A stretch of DNA of 64,000 bases from Owenia fusiformis (Eukaryota; Annelida; Polychaeta; Sabellida; Oweniidae), in contig CAIIXF020000003.1 in NCBI GenBank assembly GCA_903813345.2, positions 17,748,931 to 17,812,930 on the forward strand, read 5' to 3'. Positions 1 through 13,167 of this stretch are shown here, piece by piece. The translations under genes were made by a program, and so were the position numbers. The notes below the pieces were generated by a model. The model was not told the DNA's origin. It did not search any database and saw only the letters and a list, made by a program, of their open reading frames with translations. The first letter of the stretch is position 1; every line of letters starts with the position of its first letter.

Positions 1-247
1 TTAAAGTGCTTACAAACTCAGATGGGTGGGGAAGCAGGGTGATCAAATCCCACTCACTGATACAGCCAGCTCTCTCTAAAACGCTTCAAACATATGCCTG
101 ATTCACCTAAAAACAACCTGTTATTTGATGAAGTAAAACTTGGATGATGTGGAAGACATAGAAAATCTATAAGCAGCCCCTTGCAGAATAACTGCACATT
201 ATAAAAGTAGACTTATTGTACAAATGTATGTTTTGTTTTATTTGTAG

Positions 248-2795
248 CGGCTCTCTAGGGATTGCGAAGACAACATACGTGAAGTTATTAAAGAGGCAGC
301 TCTGGATTACAGACAAGATCCAATGCTTATTAATGCATGCAAGGCACAAGTAAGATAATATATTAATTAGAGGGGGGTCATTTCTAGACATTTTTGAGAA
401 AAACGTATAAAATTCCATTCTTATGTTATCCATGGCTACAACAATTGTTTACAATTAGGAATCATAAATTTTTAGAAAATACTGATAAGGAACATTGTTG
501 GTTATATTTGCAGAGTTACTTTGTAAAACATTTTATTAACAGAAACTTCGTAAAGTTACGAATTCTTAAATCATTTTGTAACCATGGATATAATGACATC
601 TGAGAGTGAGAGACTTTACAAATTTTAAATTTGACAAAGTTCCTGTTAATGGCCTCCTGCCTGGTTATTTCTCTCATAAAATGTTTAAATTAATGAGTGA
701 TTTGACAAGTGTTTTTATCAGTTGCATTCGCTGCTCTATGTATTTGCTTGCTGTTTAATCTATTGCTGTACATGTACATATAAAATTATATATTTTCAGA
801 TAACAGAGCACTGTCTCGACTCCATAGCTGTAGCTTCTGATGGCAGTGACGATGGCAAAGGAGGAGTCATCAACTGCTTAAAGAAAACATTTGAAGCTAA
901 AAAAATTACAGATCCACAATGTCAAAAAGTGAGAATTAATTTAATCACATTTTTTCAATCAAAAGGGTTTTTTCTATTGAAATACTTAGTGTGAGTGTAT
1001 AGGGTCAGGGCAAATCCCCTCCCGGCATTGTATGTCCCCTTAGTTGACAAAATGGTAAGCGCCAAGAAGTATGGCTGTTGCGTAAATTGTTGAATTAGAT
1101 AAAGTATCAGCAAATTTTGGTAAGAGATTGAAACACTAATTTTTGTTAATGTTCTCATATACAGAATTTTATTTTGAAGGAGTTCCTTTTCGAATTCTAT
1201 AAACAAAGTGCACAACATTAAGCTGTGTGTTTGATCATCTGACAAGAATATACCTTTCAATGTGAACATGTTTTGGCTCCTTTTTTCCATCTGGGTGGAA
1301 GTTGAATAACATGGGTTTCGTTAATCTGAAATATAGGATCAAATCCTATGCTAAGGCCTAATATGAAAAAGTCACTCCACCTTGGTGGGAATTGAACCTA
1401 CAACCTCAAGACAACATGTCAGATGCTCAACTGTGTTTTGATTTCTATATGTTTTATTGCAGCAAATTATCCGTCTTCTGCTTGAGGGTAAGGCAGACGT
1501 CCATGTGGACCCACTCCTCTATAAAGCTTGCTCTTTAGATATAAAACATTTCTGCTATAATGTGCCACAGGGTGAAGGAAGACGTGAGTATAATTCACTA
1601 ATTATCTGGAGACGACTTGCAGTATAAATGAATAAATAGATGGCATTAGTAGTATTGATAAGAATACTTAGCATAATATAAGAAAAACTGATGAAAGTAA
1701 ACTAATTATCAGATTATCAGATATAATTCTTTTATTATATTGGATTAATGTAAAAATTTCAATGTAGATTATAAGATAATATAGCAATACAAAGCCTGTA
1801 ATGCCAATTTATGTTCAAATAATTATTAATCCTCTAATTCAGTTTATTCCCCTTTTACCATTTTACGCCCAATTTCTTCATCCTCCATTTGGATAGGCCT
1901 ACATTATTCACAGTGTTATTTCAGATTTCAATCATATTATTATTTGAATTTTGTAGAAATGTCTTGTCTACTTGCTGCACTTGAAGATAAAGGTGTTCGG
2001 CTTAAACCAGAATGTAATAAAATGTTAGAAGAACGTGTTCAGATGTGGGAGTATGCAGCTAAGGTAAGTGAGGAGTCCATTGAGTAAAAGACCATGTCCA
2101 TGTAATGCATTACATTAACAATGATGTAATGGATAGAATTAATGTGTTTTGACGTGTTGCTCTTGTACAGTATGCCGTATAAGCCAAGAATGATTACTTT
2201 TAGTTTCACGCTACCCTCTATTCCAAAAATCTACTCTTCTATTGGTTAACGATTTTACACTCGGAACTTTACTCATGTGCTATTTCAGTAACTTCAAAGT
2301 AAATGATCAGAAAATTATTTTCAATTTCATTCATACTTCAAAACGATATATAGAAATGATTTAATAAGTAGATTTACCTGGATGTATTTCAATTATATCA
2401 TTTTAAAATATTTAGTGATCATGGAAGCAGTATGCATTCGAAACATCTAAAATAAAAATATATACAGTCCGTGACAATAGATACTAACACACTACACACT
2501 TCATCCGTTTTATACCATTCGAAAAAGAATTAAGATTACCAGACTATGAACTTATTTGATGTGATAGTAAATATGATTTAAAGTAGAATGTGGATTAGTA
2601 AATAAAATATATTTTTGTGTATTCCAGGTTGCTCCTCCAGAGACAATGGGTGAATTAATGGATCAGATCTCTTCTTCACCAGCTAAAAACTACTTCCTAG
2701 GAATTATATTTGCCATCATTGGCTTTTTATTTATCGCTGGACTATTTTGTGGTCGCGTCACGAAGCGTGTTCCTGCAGGTCAGAAAAATAAATGA
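248..2795 (+). CDS. GLG1: GLG1 (Golgi apparatus protein 1 / ESL-1), last five exons
   Basis: C-terminal part of a type I membrane sialoglycoprotein of the Golgi that in vertebrates binds FGFs, E-selectin and TGF-beta precursors. Exons read as 248-349, 800-928, 1463-1583, 1957-2063 and 2628-2795, all bounded by AG/GT, with phases that join without a stop (208 residues). The first four encode cysteine-rich GLG1 repeats with regularly spaced Cys (RDCEDNIREV, ITEHCLDSIA, KACSLDIKHFCYNV, MSCLLAALEDKG). The last exon holds a membrane segment (YFLGIIFAIIGFLFIAGLFC) followed by a short basic cytoplasmic tail, GRVTKRVPAGQKNK and the stop. That GR(V/I)TKR tail after the membrane span is typical of GLG1 as I remember the family. 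The 5' part of the gene lies upstream of the window. Splice sites are canonical and no disruption is seen. Identification is by recognition of the repeat and tail, not by search. Confidence 0.9.
1280..1434 (-). mobile_element. Probable tRNA-derived SINE relic in a GLG1 intron
   Basis: On the minus strand, 1433-1384 reads like the 3' two-thirds of a tRNA: GTTGAGCATCTGAC resembles a D-arm/anticodon stem and GGTTCAATTCC is a pol III B-box. It is followed by a tRNA-unrelated body (1383-1280) rich in AGGATTTGATCC-type sequence. No clean A-box or cloverleaf is visible, so it is not a functional tRNA. It sits in the intron before the 1463 exon. Confidence 0.45.
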
Positions 2796-5700
2796 TAAAG
2801 GTGCGAATTTGTGATTCTGCGCACTGCTACACCATAAAGATGTACAAATTTGTTTAAGTTCAATCGCCAAATTCCGTACTTTTTTATACTATGAATTTTT
2901 AGGTTGTAAATGCTTATATTCTATGAATCGATCAAATCAGATGTTTACAATTTTTACGCATTGTTAATGAGAACATGTTTAATTCATCCAACTTTAGATG
3001 ACTATTAAAAAGGCAACTTTACTGATTGCTTTGATTTTATATCATGCTGGCCAGCAGGCCAAGGGTATATTACCAGATCATTCCTATCTTCCTTTACCTC
3101 CTTGTTTTATCAGTAGAAATCACCAGTCCGAGTCTTCATCCATTCTGATACTCATAGCATCTCTCTGTTGCATCCAGAAGGATAGAGATGGAGAGGGCGT
3201 GGCTTACCACTCTGGTCTCCATCAGTTTTAATAACTGTCATGTTTCAAAGTGAAATAACAAAAATAATTCATGAATTTAGGAACTATCCTGGTAATGGCC
3301 CCTGCTAAATTGGGGAAGAGATAGTCTTGCTTCAAAGCCCCCTCCCTCTACTTCAACTGTTGTTGAAGTAGGTAAGGGTCGTCCAGGGTCTTGAGGCAAG
3401 ACTTGGAAAGAGGGTATAGCTAGTATATCTTTCAGCGGCTGTGATCTCAAATGAATATATATGCTATAAGGCTCTTACAAATAATCAGTGAAATCAAATT
3501 CATATATATTAGGCTCTTATTAATTAAAAGGTTTTTAGTTTTTTTTAGTGAATAACTAAAAATCACCACAATGGGCCTTATTTCAAAAAACATTTTAAGT
3601 CCAGAGTAATAGACTAGGAATTCGAAGATTGTGAATGTCACATGCCCTATTGTGATTGTTGAATCATTAACAAAAAGTGGACAATTTAGTTGCAAGGGCC
3701 TAAACGCTTTACTATATACGTGTTATGTACATCCCATTATATACTTCAGGTATTGGTCTTTGTACTTGCCATTTATAATCAAGTCATGTGTACTTGCAAT
3801 ATAATATCAAGACGTGTGTACTTGTAGTCATATCTCAATGTAAAATGTATTCTTATCATGGTCTAAATATTTTCACCTATTGTTAAATACCAATGTTCAA
3901 TTTTTTGAAAATTAGATTAATGAAAAAAGCTTGTATCCAGAAAGTGGTTCATGTTATGATACGAGTGTCAATGTACTTTGTTAAAGAAATCTCTAATGTT
4001 TACCATGACTTGGGTAATTTATTGAATATACAAGTACATCACCAGTACTTGTACAATTGGACTTGTACATGTTAAATTGTGCATGTATACTTGTATGTGA
4101 AGTTGGCAAAGGGTGACAATCTAACCTGGTGAAACCGATATGTATCACCTTAAAGTATTTGAGTAACAAAACACAATGTTTTAAAAAGTATTATCTTCAT
4201 ATAAATTATTTTTCATATTTTGATTATCAAATGAGAAATTAATTTCGGAAAGATCTTTCTAATCTTAAAAATATGCATGTACTCCCATCGTCCACATTCT
4301 TGTCTCAGACCCTACATGTTTATGTTCAAATTATAGTGACAGTTGACACTGTGTACTAATATGTAAGTTCTAGTTATTATATGTAGGAAGGAGTGTTTTA
4401 TACTCACTAGTAAAGTAGCTTAACTGAGTAAAGTAGCTTAACTGAGTGTTTGATACTCAAATGAAGATATTCTGGTGATATCCTGATATATGACGAACAA
4501 ATGTGTAGCATAGCTGTACATGAGAAAGTACTCTGTCGGAAGCACTTCAGTAAGACCAGTGAACCATACAAAAGTAATTTTTGATCGTCATCGATTTTCT
4601 ATTAACTCAAGGTCAAAAAATGTCTTGGATTTTTATGTAGCTTGTAGTCTTTCTGGAAAAATAAACAACACTGTCAAATGTAACATGATCATGGAATATG
4701 ATAAAATGTAGTTCAAAGGTTGTCCCAGAAAATGCCAAGATACCTTGTTTTCCTTACCATAGGATATAGGTTTTTCAAAATTCATATAATATCATGGCTA
4801 ACTTTAATTTAGGAAATCAATGACTATTTTGAGATTATTTTTGCAGTGGAAGTCATATACATATTTATATTTGTATATAATGGACATATGATTCCTATAG
4901 TCATGGAGAACTACTTTAGAAAATAGTTCCTTTATAAAGTATTATAATGGAGTGAGAAATCTATGCGTTATCATTTGATAAGTGATTTAAGTTGATGAAG
5001 AAAAGCCGATAAAATTGGTTGAGAATTATTAAGCAACAAATCTCTCCTTTTGTGAGTGAGATTATAAGGGAGTGGAGTGGGATGGTTGCCATGGTAACAC
5101 AGGAGCTCCAGGTGAGACTAGTTCACCATAAAAAATGTAGAAATTGCTGTGATGTCAAGAAATGTATGAATCATATTGAAGACCCCCATTACCTATAGAT
5201 ATCTGTTTTGCATTTGTCCATATATGGGCTTAAAATCAGTACTTAGAACCACTTGGTGCCATTCAGTACTGTGTTCCTTCAACATTTCCTTATAAGGGCA
5301 TATATTAATCTATAATCTAAATTGTACATAGAATGACAAATTCAACTAAAAATGTTGTCTCTACTTTATGACTTTAATACAATCTAACGCACAGCCCCCA
5401 AAATATGATAATTCATTAAATGTTTGGTATAAATGGATTTAGGAGTTGATGTATTTCTTTGGCTGCCTGTTAAACTGTATTCTCATGTAGGAATAATATA
5501 CTTGGATGAACATGTCATTTTGTAAATTATATATTTTATAAATGTTAATTGTATCCACCTTTTGTAATGTACTATGTGTATGTAATGAATGTATGTAGAC
5601 AGCTAGTGATGATTGTGTTCTTTACAGCACTGTAGAGACTAGAAATCGTAATTCCCACATTTTGAGATTCTTGAGTCTTATTTTATTTAACAGTTTAAGA

Positions 5701-6729
5701 GTATTTATGATCCATTGATGTAAAATTTAGGATATTGAGACCAATTGATTAATTTAATTAAAACATATGAAATGGATGACATATCTCATTTTGGAAGTTA
5801 TTGATGACCCATCCCGTATTTGCAGTGATGATATTGCTATAGAGCAATAGTCAGTATTGTTTTGAACAAACCGCAAGTCATTTTGAATTAAAGCTATTGT
5901 TAAATTATGACACCCTGTAGCGTATTGATACAAAATTATGTTTAGTTTTGTGACACCTTGTAATGTTGTTCGCGTTAGGTGATTCATCAGTGAATTTGTA
6001 CCCATGCTCACCATCCATCTGTGTATTTAACAAAGAACTCTCGTAAAGTCAGAAATTCCAAGTCAAGTTTGTTATTCCAGGGAATATTCAGTAAATGCTG
6101 TATTATTCATACTTTCTAAGGGTTATTTTTCAAATAGAATAAAAATAAATAGAAATGTTGGATTTTTTAGTTCAGTTTGATTTTGCCAAACTGATATCAG
6201 AATTTTGGACACATTTTGACTTTACAGTTTTCTTTGTGTGTAATTATACATGATTAATGTCAATCATAACTATCTTATATGTATTAATGGTATCCATGTA
6301 TTAATGGTATCCATGTATAAATCAATCTTGTAAATATATGACATTAATCCTTTAGTTATTCTGCTTGAAATTCCAGTTGTCATTGAAACAGGTTACTTTG
6401 GCAACCGTATATTTGTTGCTATGGCAATTTGTTACTATGACAACAAAAAATGCTCATTTATTTTGCTAATGCATGTTTATTACGCTTTATAATTTCCTAA
6501 CAATTTAAGTTCACGTGGATTTTTCGAGTGCAATTTTATCACCACACTTATATTTAATATGTAAATAATGGATTTTTTTGTCTAGTATATTAAGGAATAA
6601 GGATGCTATGTTATACATATTTAACAGTAATCTTAAGTTCTAATGCGAGGTTAACTTAGCACTGTACAATTAACAATGGAAGATTATGGTAGCAAATTTT
6701 GAAATGTGTAATCAGAAATGTGGCTTTAA
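2796..6729. other. GLG1 3' UTR and intergenic AT-rich DNA
   Basis: No coding exon is recognised in this stretch. The proximal part is presumably GLG1 3' UTR, with its end not fixed; an AATAAA-like cluster at 6139-6150 is one candidate. Small features include GTACTTGTAC-like repeats at 4020-4100, a 17-bp direct repeat of TAATGGTATCCATGTA at about 6285-6319, and two CACCCTGTA/CACCTTGTAA motifs near 5910-5965 that resemble ends of the CAGGGTGACA element family. The short ORFs here have no family features. Confidence 0.5.
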
Positions 6730-7022
6730 CCTCTTGAATACCAGCCTCTAAAAAGGGTTTGAAACCAGAGCATTTTTCATTTTCTTCTAGTTTTCTTGAT
6801 ATTTACATCTAAAAACACTATGTTTGATATTTGATTTCATAAGAAGAGTAAACATAGACCCATTGCATACATTCTAAAACATTAGTTGTGAAGATTGGAT
6901 AAAAAATGCCAAAGTTAGAGCAGTTTTAGTGAAAAATTCTGTGACAGATATATCTGTCGCTCTGGGTTCCAAATGGATTTTATTTGTGACAGATATATCC
7001 GTCATTCTGGGTATTCAAGAGG
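6730..7022. mobile_element. piggyBac-type MITE (TTAA target site)
   Basis: A 293-bp element bounded by inverted termini CCTCTTGAATACC (left) and GGTATTCAAGAGG (right), flanked on both sides by TTAA (6726-6729 and 7023-7026). TTAA duplication with termini starting CC is the hallmark of piggyBac transposition. There is no transposase ORF, so it is non-autonomous. Inside, near the right end, the palindrome GACAGATATATCTGTC and a near copy, GACAGATATATCCGTC, are repeated. Confidence 0.8.
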
Positions 7023-7307
7023 TTAACCTCCCGATTATAGTAACTGCACAGTACTGTTTAGTATAATAGACTAACTATAAAAGTTAAGACTGTTTTGAGT
7101 GAAAAGTTTTACGTCGTCTGGTAGGCTATATATTTGCTAAATACTTTAGAGATTCATGAGTTGTCACGATCATTTTTGAACCATCACCAATTTACATTAT
7201 GCTAGAAATAACAATGTACATATCTTGTTGAACAATATAAACTGATTCAAAATGATCAGTCCCCATAAGTCACTTATCTCCACTCCAGAATGGACTACTT
7301 AAATCTA

Positions 7308-7537
7308 CAGGGTGACATAAAAAAATGAGCCCGGAGAGTTTAATATAAATAAATACATGTATAGTGAACTCACATAATTGATTAAAGAAGTTGTTGGAAA
7401 TTTGTTTGTAAAACCATCTTAAATGAATTTTCCATCTTAAATGAATTTTCTGCATGGTTCATATCTAAATCATGATAATTATTATTGAATTTGATTATTG
7501 TCTTTTGAGAAAAATGATATACCCTTTTGTCACCCTG
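7308..7537. mobile_element. Tc1/mariner-type MITE with CAGGGTGACA ends
   Basis: A 230-bp non-coding element starting CAGGGTGACATAAAAAA and ending in the inverse TTTTGTCACCCTG, flanked by TA on both sides (7306-7307, 7538-7539). TA duplication indicates an IS630/Tc1/mariner-type transposase acting in trans. The same terminal motif caps the larger elements in both SCP gene copies. Confidence 0.75.
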
Positions 7538-7711
7538 TAATGGAAGAAATCACCACACTGTTATACTAAAGTGCTACCCTATAGTTATATATTATGTACA
7601 TAATGAGGTGTTTGTGCTTGAAGACGGGGAATTACATTGAAAATGTATGGGTGAATAAGTAACATTGGGATATTAACACAACAAAGAAATGAGAATGTCT
7701 CAGGCTCGAAA

Positions 7712-7832
7712 CTAACCATCCTCCGAACGCAGGTCTTCAGAACTCATACCCGTTCTTCAAAAAGAACGGGGTAGAAAAAAGGAAGGGATGTAGTGGATGA
7801 TGACTGGAGTCCTGCGTTCGGTGGATTAAACT
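7712..7832. repeat. Imperfect ~120-bp inverted repeat with inner hairpin
   Basis: The left arm contains CCGAACGCAGGTCTTCAG and the right arm its imperfect complement (GACTGGAGTCCTGCGTTCGG). An inner hairpin lies between them (CCGTTCTT/AAGAACGG near 7749-7768). Probably a small foldback MITE; no target duplication was resolved. Confidence 0.5.
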
Positions 7833-8514
7833 AACTGGCATCAGCCCTCTAGACCATTGCTGATGGCGCACATTTAGTAAAATATTTAAATTTGTTCATT
7901 TCACGTAACTTGATCTAGTATGATATGATAAAAACCAGTGGTAAAACAAGTTATTTTCACATATGAGTCTTGCAACCAAAGTTTACTTCAACCAGTTGGC
8001 TAATTATTATCTAACTTTGGCTGCAAGACTGAAAACAAGTTTTGTACTTCTAAGTTCAAAATTTACACTGTTGTAACATGTACTATAGGAAAGAAGAGAT
8101 ATTGTAGATTATATGCAGGAGAATAAAGGTATTCTTTATTATGAAGATAAAGCATAATTTTGTTTATTTGTATCTTTCAATTTACTCTGGTGACTGGATA
8201 ATAATCAACAAAGTTTGGTCGTCATCTTGAAATGAAAGATGGCGGCCATGACTATGAGCAAAAAGCTGTTAGCAACCAGAAAAAGAATATTTAGACGAAA
8301 AGAAGGTTATAAATCGCTGCCTGTGTGGTCTATATATTCAGGAAACAGGAATTTGTAGCACTATGATATGAGATGCTTATGCCAGATCGGAGTCTATATC
8401 TACAATGACAATCGGAAATAAAATGTGAACAATGCAATAATAATCCATTCCTCACAATTATAAGTTTTGAAATGTTTTAGCCTATTTAGCACAATTAATC
8501 ATTTTCACTTTATC

Positions 8515-11500
8515 TTAAAAGTCTATCAAAGGTCCGAAGAATCGATTTCCGTCATCTTGTACACGAATTTCTGCATAATCAGCATAAGATTGCACAAACT
8601 CTTCCTCTGAAATTTTCCCATCGTGGTTTGCATCAATGAAAGTAAACTGCACCCTTGCTAGACTTGGATCAAGATCCATCGCCCTCCAATAGATCAGGAA
8701 CTCGTCAAAGCTGATAAACCCATCAGCATTGAAATCAAGAGCCTGTAATATTGAACTATGGCTATTCAATTTCCAGAGTCCCTAATACACTAGTTTACTG
8801 GAAGGAGACCAAGGTGTTATGTTGAGAGAAAACGATTGAATTCGTACTTCATACATTCATACTTGGAATCAAAATATAATTATAATTTAAGAATGTCATA
8901 TTATATCAAATCGAAGAACTTAACACTTAAAATTTCTACCTGAAAAACTTTACTCCAAAACAATGTCCAGTCCTTAAACTTTTTCGGGTCGCTAACAACT
9001 CGTCCTATAACTAAAACTTGTTCATCAAATGAGGTTGCTCCGAAGAAAGAAGGGGCTTCTTTTGCAACTCCATCTCGCAGCTCTTTGAAGAATTCAAAAA
9101 CTCTGTCTGATGCGCTAGCCTTCAAGCCACCTTCAATAAGATCTAATCAAATGTTTTACATGCATGTATTTGACATACTGTATCTTCAAGTGCCTCAGTT
9201 GTTACATTGGTCAAAAGCTAAATAGGTAATATTTCTTTTCTGACAATCAATGATTCAAGAAGCGTTAAATGTACTCACCCTCATGTTTGGGTAAAATAAG
9301 TTGGGCGGGGTCTACAAGGTGCTCAAAAATGGTTTGGGTAGAAAGGTGTGGGTATTGTATTTAGCAGTATATCATTTGGAGTATAGGGTACCTTTGGCAA
9401 ATCCACACATAGCTAGGCAAGGTGTGTCCAATTCTAACCAATTAGAACACGCTATTTCACGTAACTGCATTCCGTTATACAAGGGGCGATCCATATATTC
9501 TGATAAAAATGCTCTCATTTTGTGATATTTTCACATATCCCTCTTATTTTTTCAGAAAATGTAGATTATGTAATTACACATACAATGCTAAAATATTATA
9601 GCTATATCTTAAATCATCAATGAGATAAGGTTGCCATGGTAACCTGTATTAAGGGTAGGCAGGTCAATTAAATTATAACATATAAATATCATAATAACTT
9701 GTTATTTTAATTATTTTAAAGCATGCAGAAATCATGCATTTTTTCTAAAAAAGTTTGGTATTGTTACTCGTTGTTTGTTGCTAAACAAATGTTGTATATG
9801 TGCTCACTATAACATCACAAATAATCACAATACCATTGTAGGACAGAATGGGCCAATTGACATTACATGTTATGAGACACACCAAAAATAAAATTGTCAG
9901 ATGAAGTTAATGTGGCTGATGCAGAGTGTGACATTAATGGATACATTAGGGAATACCATTATATTTGATTTTCTTTCAAGAATGAGTAAGAGGACACTGT
10001 CAGAGGCATACCTGGACTCATTAAGTGTATGGGCAAGGTGTTATATCTGCATAAAGAATCTATAGGTAGTATCGTAAAGAGGAATTAAGGCATGGTCACT
10101 GTTGAAGATCATCCACAATCTGGTTGCAAGAGGAGCTTGCGGACAGAGAATAACACTACGATAAATTGAGATGTTACTTATGAAAAGATAGCTATCCCAC
10201 TGTACAAATTAGCAAACAAGGGCAACAGGGGTATGGAACACATCCATGAATAGTTGGCAATGACTGGAAGATGCGTCTGATCTGCTTAAAATAGGTACAG
10301 AGGAATGATTAAATTAACATATTTATCTATTTTAGACGTTATTATTGAACTGACCTGCCTACCCTAAATACAGGTTACCATGGCAACCTTATTTCAAAAT
10401 TAATTAAAGATATAGCTAAAATATTTTAGCATCGTATGTGTAATTACATAATCTATATGTTCTGAAAAACTGAAAGGGATATGTGAAAAAATCACAAAAT
10501 GAGAGCATTTTTATCAGAATATATGGATCGCCCCTTGTATAACCATCGAGAATTGAGAATCATGGCCACAATCATGTAGCCCTAGTGTGAAAACGGAGTA
10601 TTTTAAATCAACTGCAACTGCATATGTTTAGAGACACGTTACCATAATTTCCGAGCGTTTTCTAGGTCTAGGCCACATCTAATGAGAGAAGTAGCAGGCC
10701 CTAGCTCGGTAGGACAAACATCATTCCAGTATTACTCTCAAGGAATAAGCCGCAAAGTGTTATTCATCAATTGAATTAAATAAGTATTCCACAACAGGCG
10801 AACGTTCTGAAAATTGCTGAAAGTTGCCAGACATCTCTTTAGTCAAACCATTTTTGAACACCCGATAGACCCAACGCCTTACGCCCAACGTCTTATTACT
10901 CAAACCCGGCCGTAAATCGGACAAAATGAGTGGAGGAGAGGAGGCGATTTTTGTTAGAAAATTCAAAAACTCTGTAAAATTGATTTTTGTATATGAGTAC
11001 GAATAAATAATAATGAAACAGACATCGCCCCCTTCCCCTCCACTCATATTGCCTGATTTACAGCCGTAATATACAACATTTATAAACAATAAAGTAAATT
11101 ACCCAACTTGACAATATTATCTGCCATCCTCATTATATCTTCAGAATCAATGTGACCATCTCTATCTAGATCCCATGCAAAGATTGACGTTATTACCTTC
11201 CTCACCCACAGACGAGGGAAATCACAAACTCGTACCTATCATATATTCCAAATATAAACAGGATTGGTTACTAAGTAATTATTCTCATAGTAAGGTATAT
11301 TTGTGCATAACTTAGTTAACACAAGGACGTCTCCTTGGTTAACACCGGTCGATAGTGGACACCCTTCCTCTGCACAAAGGCTACTGACATCAGACTATTG
11401 AAAATCGTCTCTGCAGTGAACACCTCCCTAAAGTGAATACATTTTTGTGGCTTCATAGGTGTTCACTGTAAACAGGTTTTACTGAATGATTAATGTATAA

Positions 11501-13167
11501 CTGACTAAAGTTCATGTTCACCTTAAGATTGTACCAAAGGAGAACATGAAATGCGACGCTTGAACAAATCGTCTGTAAGAGTCTAGTGTAAGAGTCTTTC
11601 ATGACATTATTTTAGGAAATAAACCCAGTCTTTTTAATAGAAGGTAGAAACAAATTATTTAAAACAGTATGGTCGTCGTGTTGCATAATATGTAATTTCT
11701 GGTTCACTCACCATTTTAGTTGATACAGGGTAACACAAAAATGCCAACCACTCTCACTTTGGATTAACTTTCTCAATAAGAGATCAACGTATTATAGAGT
11801 GTTCAAGATCGATTGTTGGACTTGTTTTAGAGTATCAAGAACTTTGATATTTGGAGATATCACTTTTTCCGTCGAGGTATGCTCTCGGTGAAATCGTCAA
11901 AAATATTCAAAAATACAATTTTTGAAATTGGAATTTCTGTCTTGAGTCATTTCTACATTGTTTTCACATATATATTAGCAATTATGGTCATTATTGTCAT
12001 ATCTTCTCATTTTTTAAAATAATTTGATGAACTGACTCACTTATAATGGGTAAAGGAGAACCCCCGATAAGAAGAGCTTTTTAGAAGGACACAACTATTT
12101 TATTCTGGAAGTGATCAATATGAAATATTTACATACTTTTAGAAATGAGGTGAATTTATACATTCTGAAATATTTCCTTGGAATTATTAAAACGTGCGTT
12201 TGTAGAACGTTTTTTGTGAAGCGATGAAATTCAATTTTCCTTATTTAACCGTTACATTTTGCTTAAAATCAATAACTTTCCCATCACTGTACGAGCAAGA
12301 TAGAATGTGGCTAAGTAACATAATGAAGCAGTCTTAGTTTTCGTAAACAAATCAATGGGCGCCCCGCCAGAAATAGATTTTTAGATTTTTTTACGAATTG
12401 GTTCCATTTTTTCCGTTATTCTCATGAGTGGAAAGGTCTCAAAAACATATTTCTAGGGAAACGCCCATTGATTTCTTTTTATTTTCTAAGAGTTCAGATT
12501 AATAGGTATCTTACAACTGTGACACTTTGTTCCTATCCCATTAGGCTATACACGGATTTTAACTACAAATAAAGAGTCTAACCTAAAAAAGAGTCAATTG
12601 CATTGCCAAAAAATGTTCTTAAAAAGCAATTTTTATATCACACAAGTTGTTTTTGGGAATATCTTAGATCGTCATCTCTGATGTATTAAATCTCTGATGT
12701 GTTAAATTTCCATGATGATCACATCCAGAATAAAAAAGCAATTCCTTCTAAAAAGCTCTCCTTATCGGGGTTCTCCTTTTAAGACAAGACAGATTTTCTA
12801 ATTTACATTTTTAGTGATTTTGGTGTATGCTTCCAAAGAAATCTCTATATTTACAAATTGTCGATGCTATGCAAGCATACCTATTTTTCATGCACTAAAC
12901 ACTCTATCTTCACTAATTATTGAGAAAGTTATTCCAAAATTAGTGGGTTTTTGTGTCACCCCATATTTCTAAAATTGTTGAAATGGTGAGATCTATACAC
13001 ACTACAAAAAGGATATACTGTACTATTAATAAGATCCAAAACACATTTTCTTGAACTTAATTTCAAAATACGAAATACATGTATATGTTTAATATCAATG
13101 TTTATGAATGGCAAAACTAAAAGATATTTAGAATTTAAAATTTACTTACCTGCTTTTCCCCTTCCAT
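8515..13167 (-). CDS. Sarcoplasmic calcium-binding protein-like EF-hand protein, copy 1
   Basis: Four coding exons (minus): 13167-13150 (MEGEKQ), 11235-11103, 9130-8940 and 8742-8515, joining in phase to 189 residues. Invertebrate SCPs are cytosolic EF-hand proteins thought to buffer Ca2+ in muscle and neurons. Three canonical loops are visible: DLDRDGHIDSED, DFNADGFISFDE and DANHDGKISEEE. The second EF-hand position, in the FFGATSFDE exon, is degenerate, as is usual in SCPs. The LWVRK motif before EF1 and the ~190-residue length fit the family. The 9130 exon uses a poor acceptor (TTATTGAAG) where copy 2 has TTATTGTAG; the next downstream AG would create a TAG codon. All exons are open, so the gene looks functional. 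A calexcitin-type relative is the alternative. Confidence 0.87.
9480..10537 (+). mobile_element. Degraded mariner-like transposon, ~190-bp TIRs, copy 1 only
   Basis: A 1058-bp insertion in SCP copy 1 intron 2. Termini CAAGGGGCGATCC...GGATCGCCCCTTG are flanked by TA (9478-9479, 10538-10539). Copy 2 keeps the uninterrupted site (CCGTTATATAACC at about 16821). The inverted arms extend about 190 bp and each includes an X-box-like GTTGCCATGGTAAC. Inside, the plus strand reads VEDHPQSGCKRSLRTENN followed by a stop, resembling the N-terminal helix-turn-helix region of mariner transposases, with stops on both sides. It is non-autonomous. Confidence 0.82.
10907..11068. mobile_element. Palindromic MITE beside SCP exon 2, copy 1
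   Basis: Arms of about 60 bp: GGCCGTAAATCGGACAAAAT on the left and the complementary ATTGCCTGATTTACAGCC on the right, enclosing GAGTGGAGGAGAGGAGGCGA and its mirror. It could fold into one long hairpin. It lies about 35 bp from the 5' splice site at 11102 and is also present in the second gene copy, so it predates the duplication. Confidence 0.7.
11726..12963. mobile_element. 1.24-kb TA-flanked non-coding element in SCP intron 1, copy 1
   Basis: Left end CAGGGTAACACAAAAA and right end TTTTTGTGTCACCCCA are inverted and flanked by TA (11724-11725, 12964-12965). A second, inner pair of inverted repeats lies at about 12053-12113 and 12717-12783 (GGAGAACCCCCGATAAGAAG and its complement), so this may be one MITE nested in another. 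No ORF with transposase features. Confidence 0.7.

Noticed and set aside
1384-1433. Functional tRNA gene
   Set aside because: Only a B-box-like half is present, there is no complete cloverleaf, and a SINE-like body follows.
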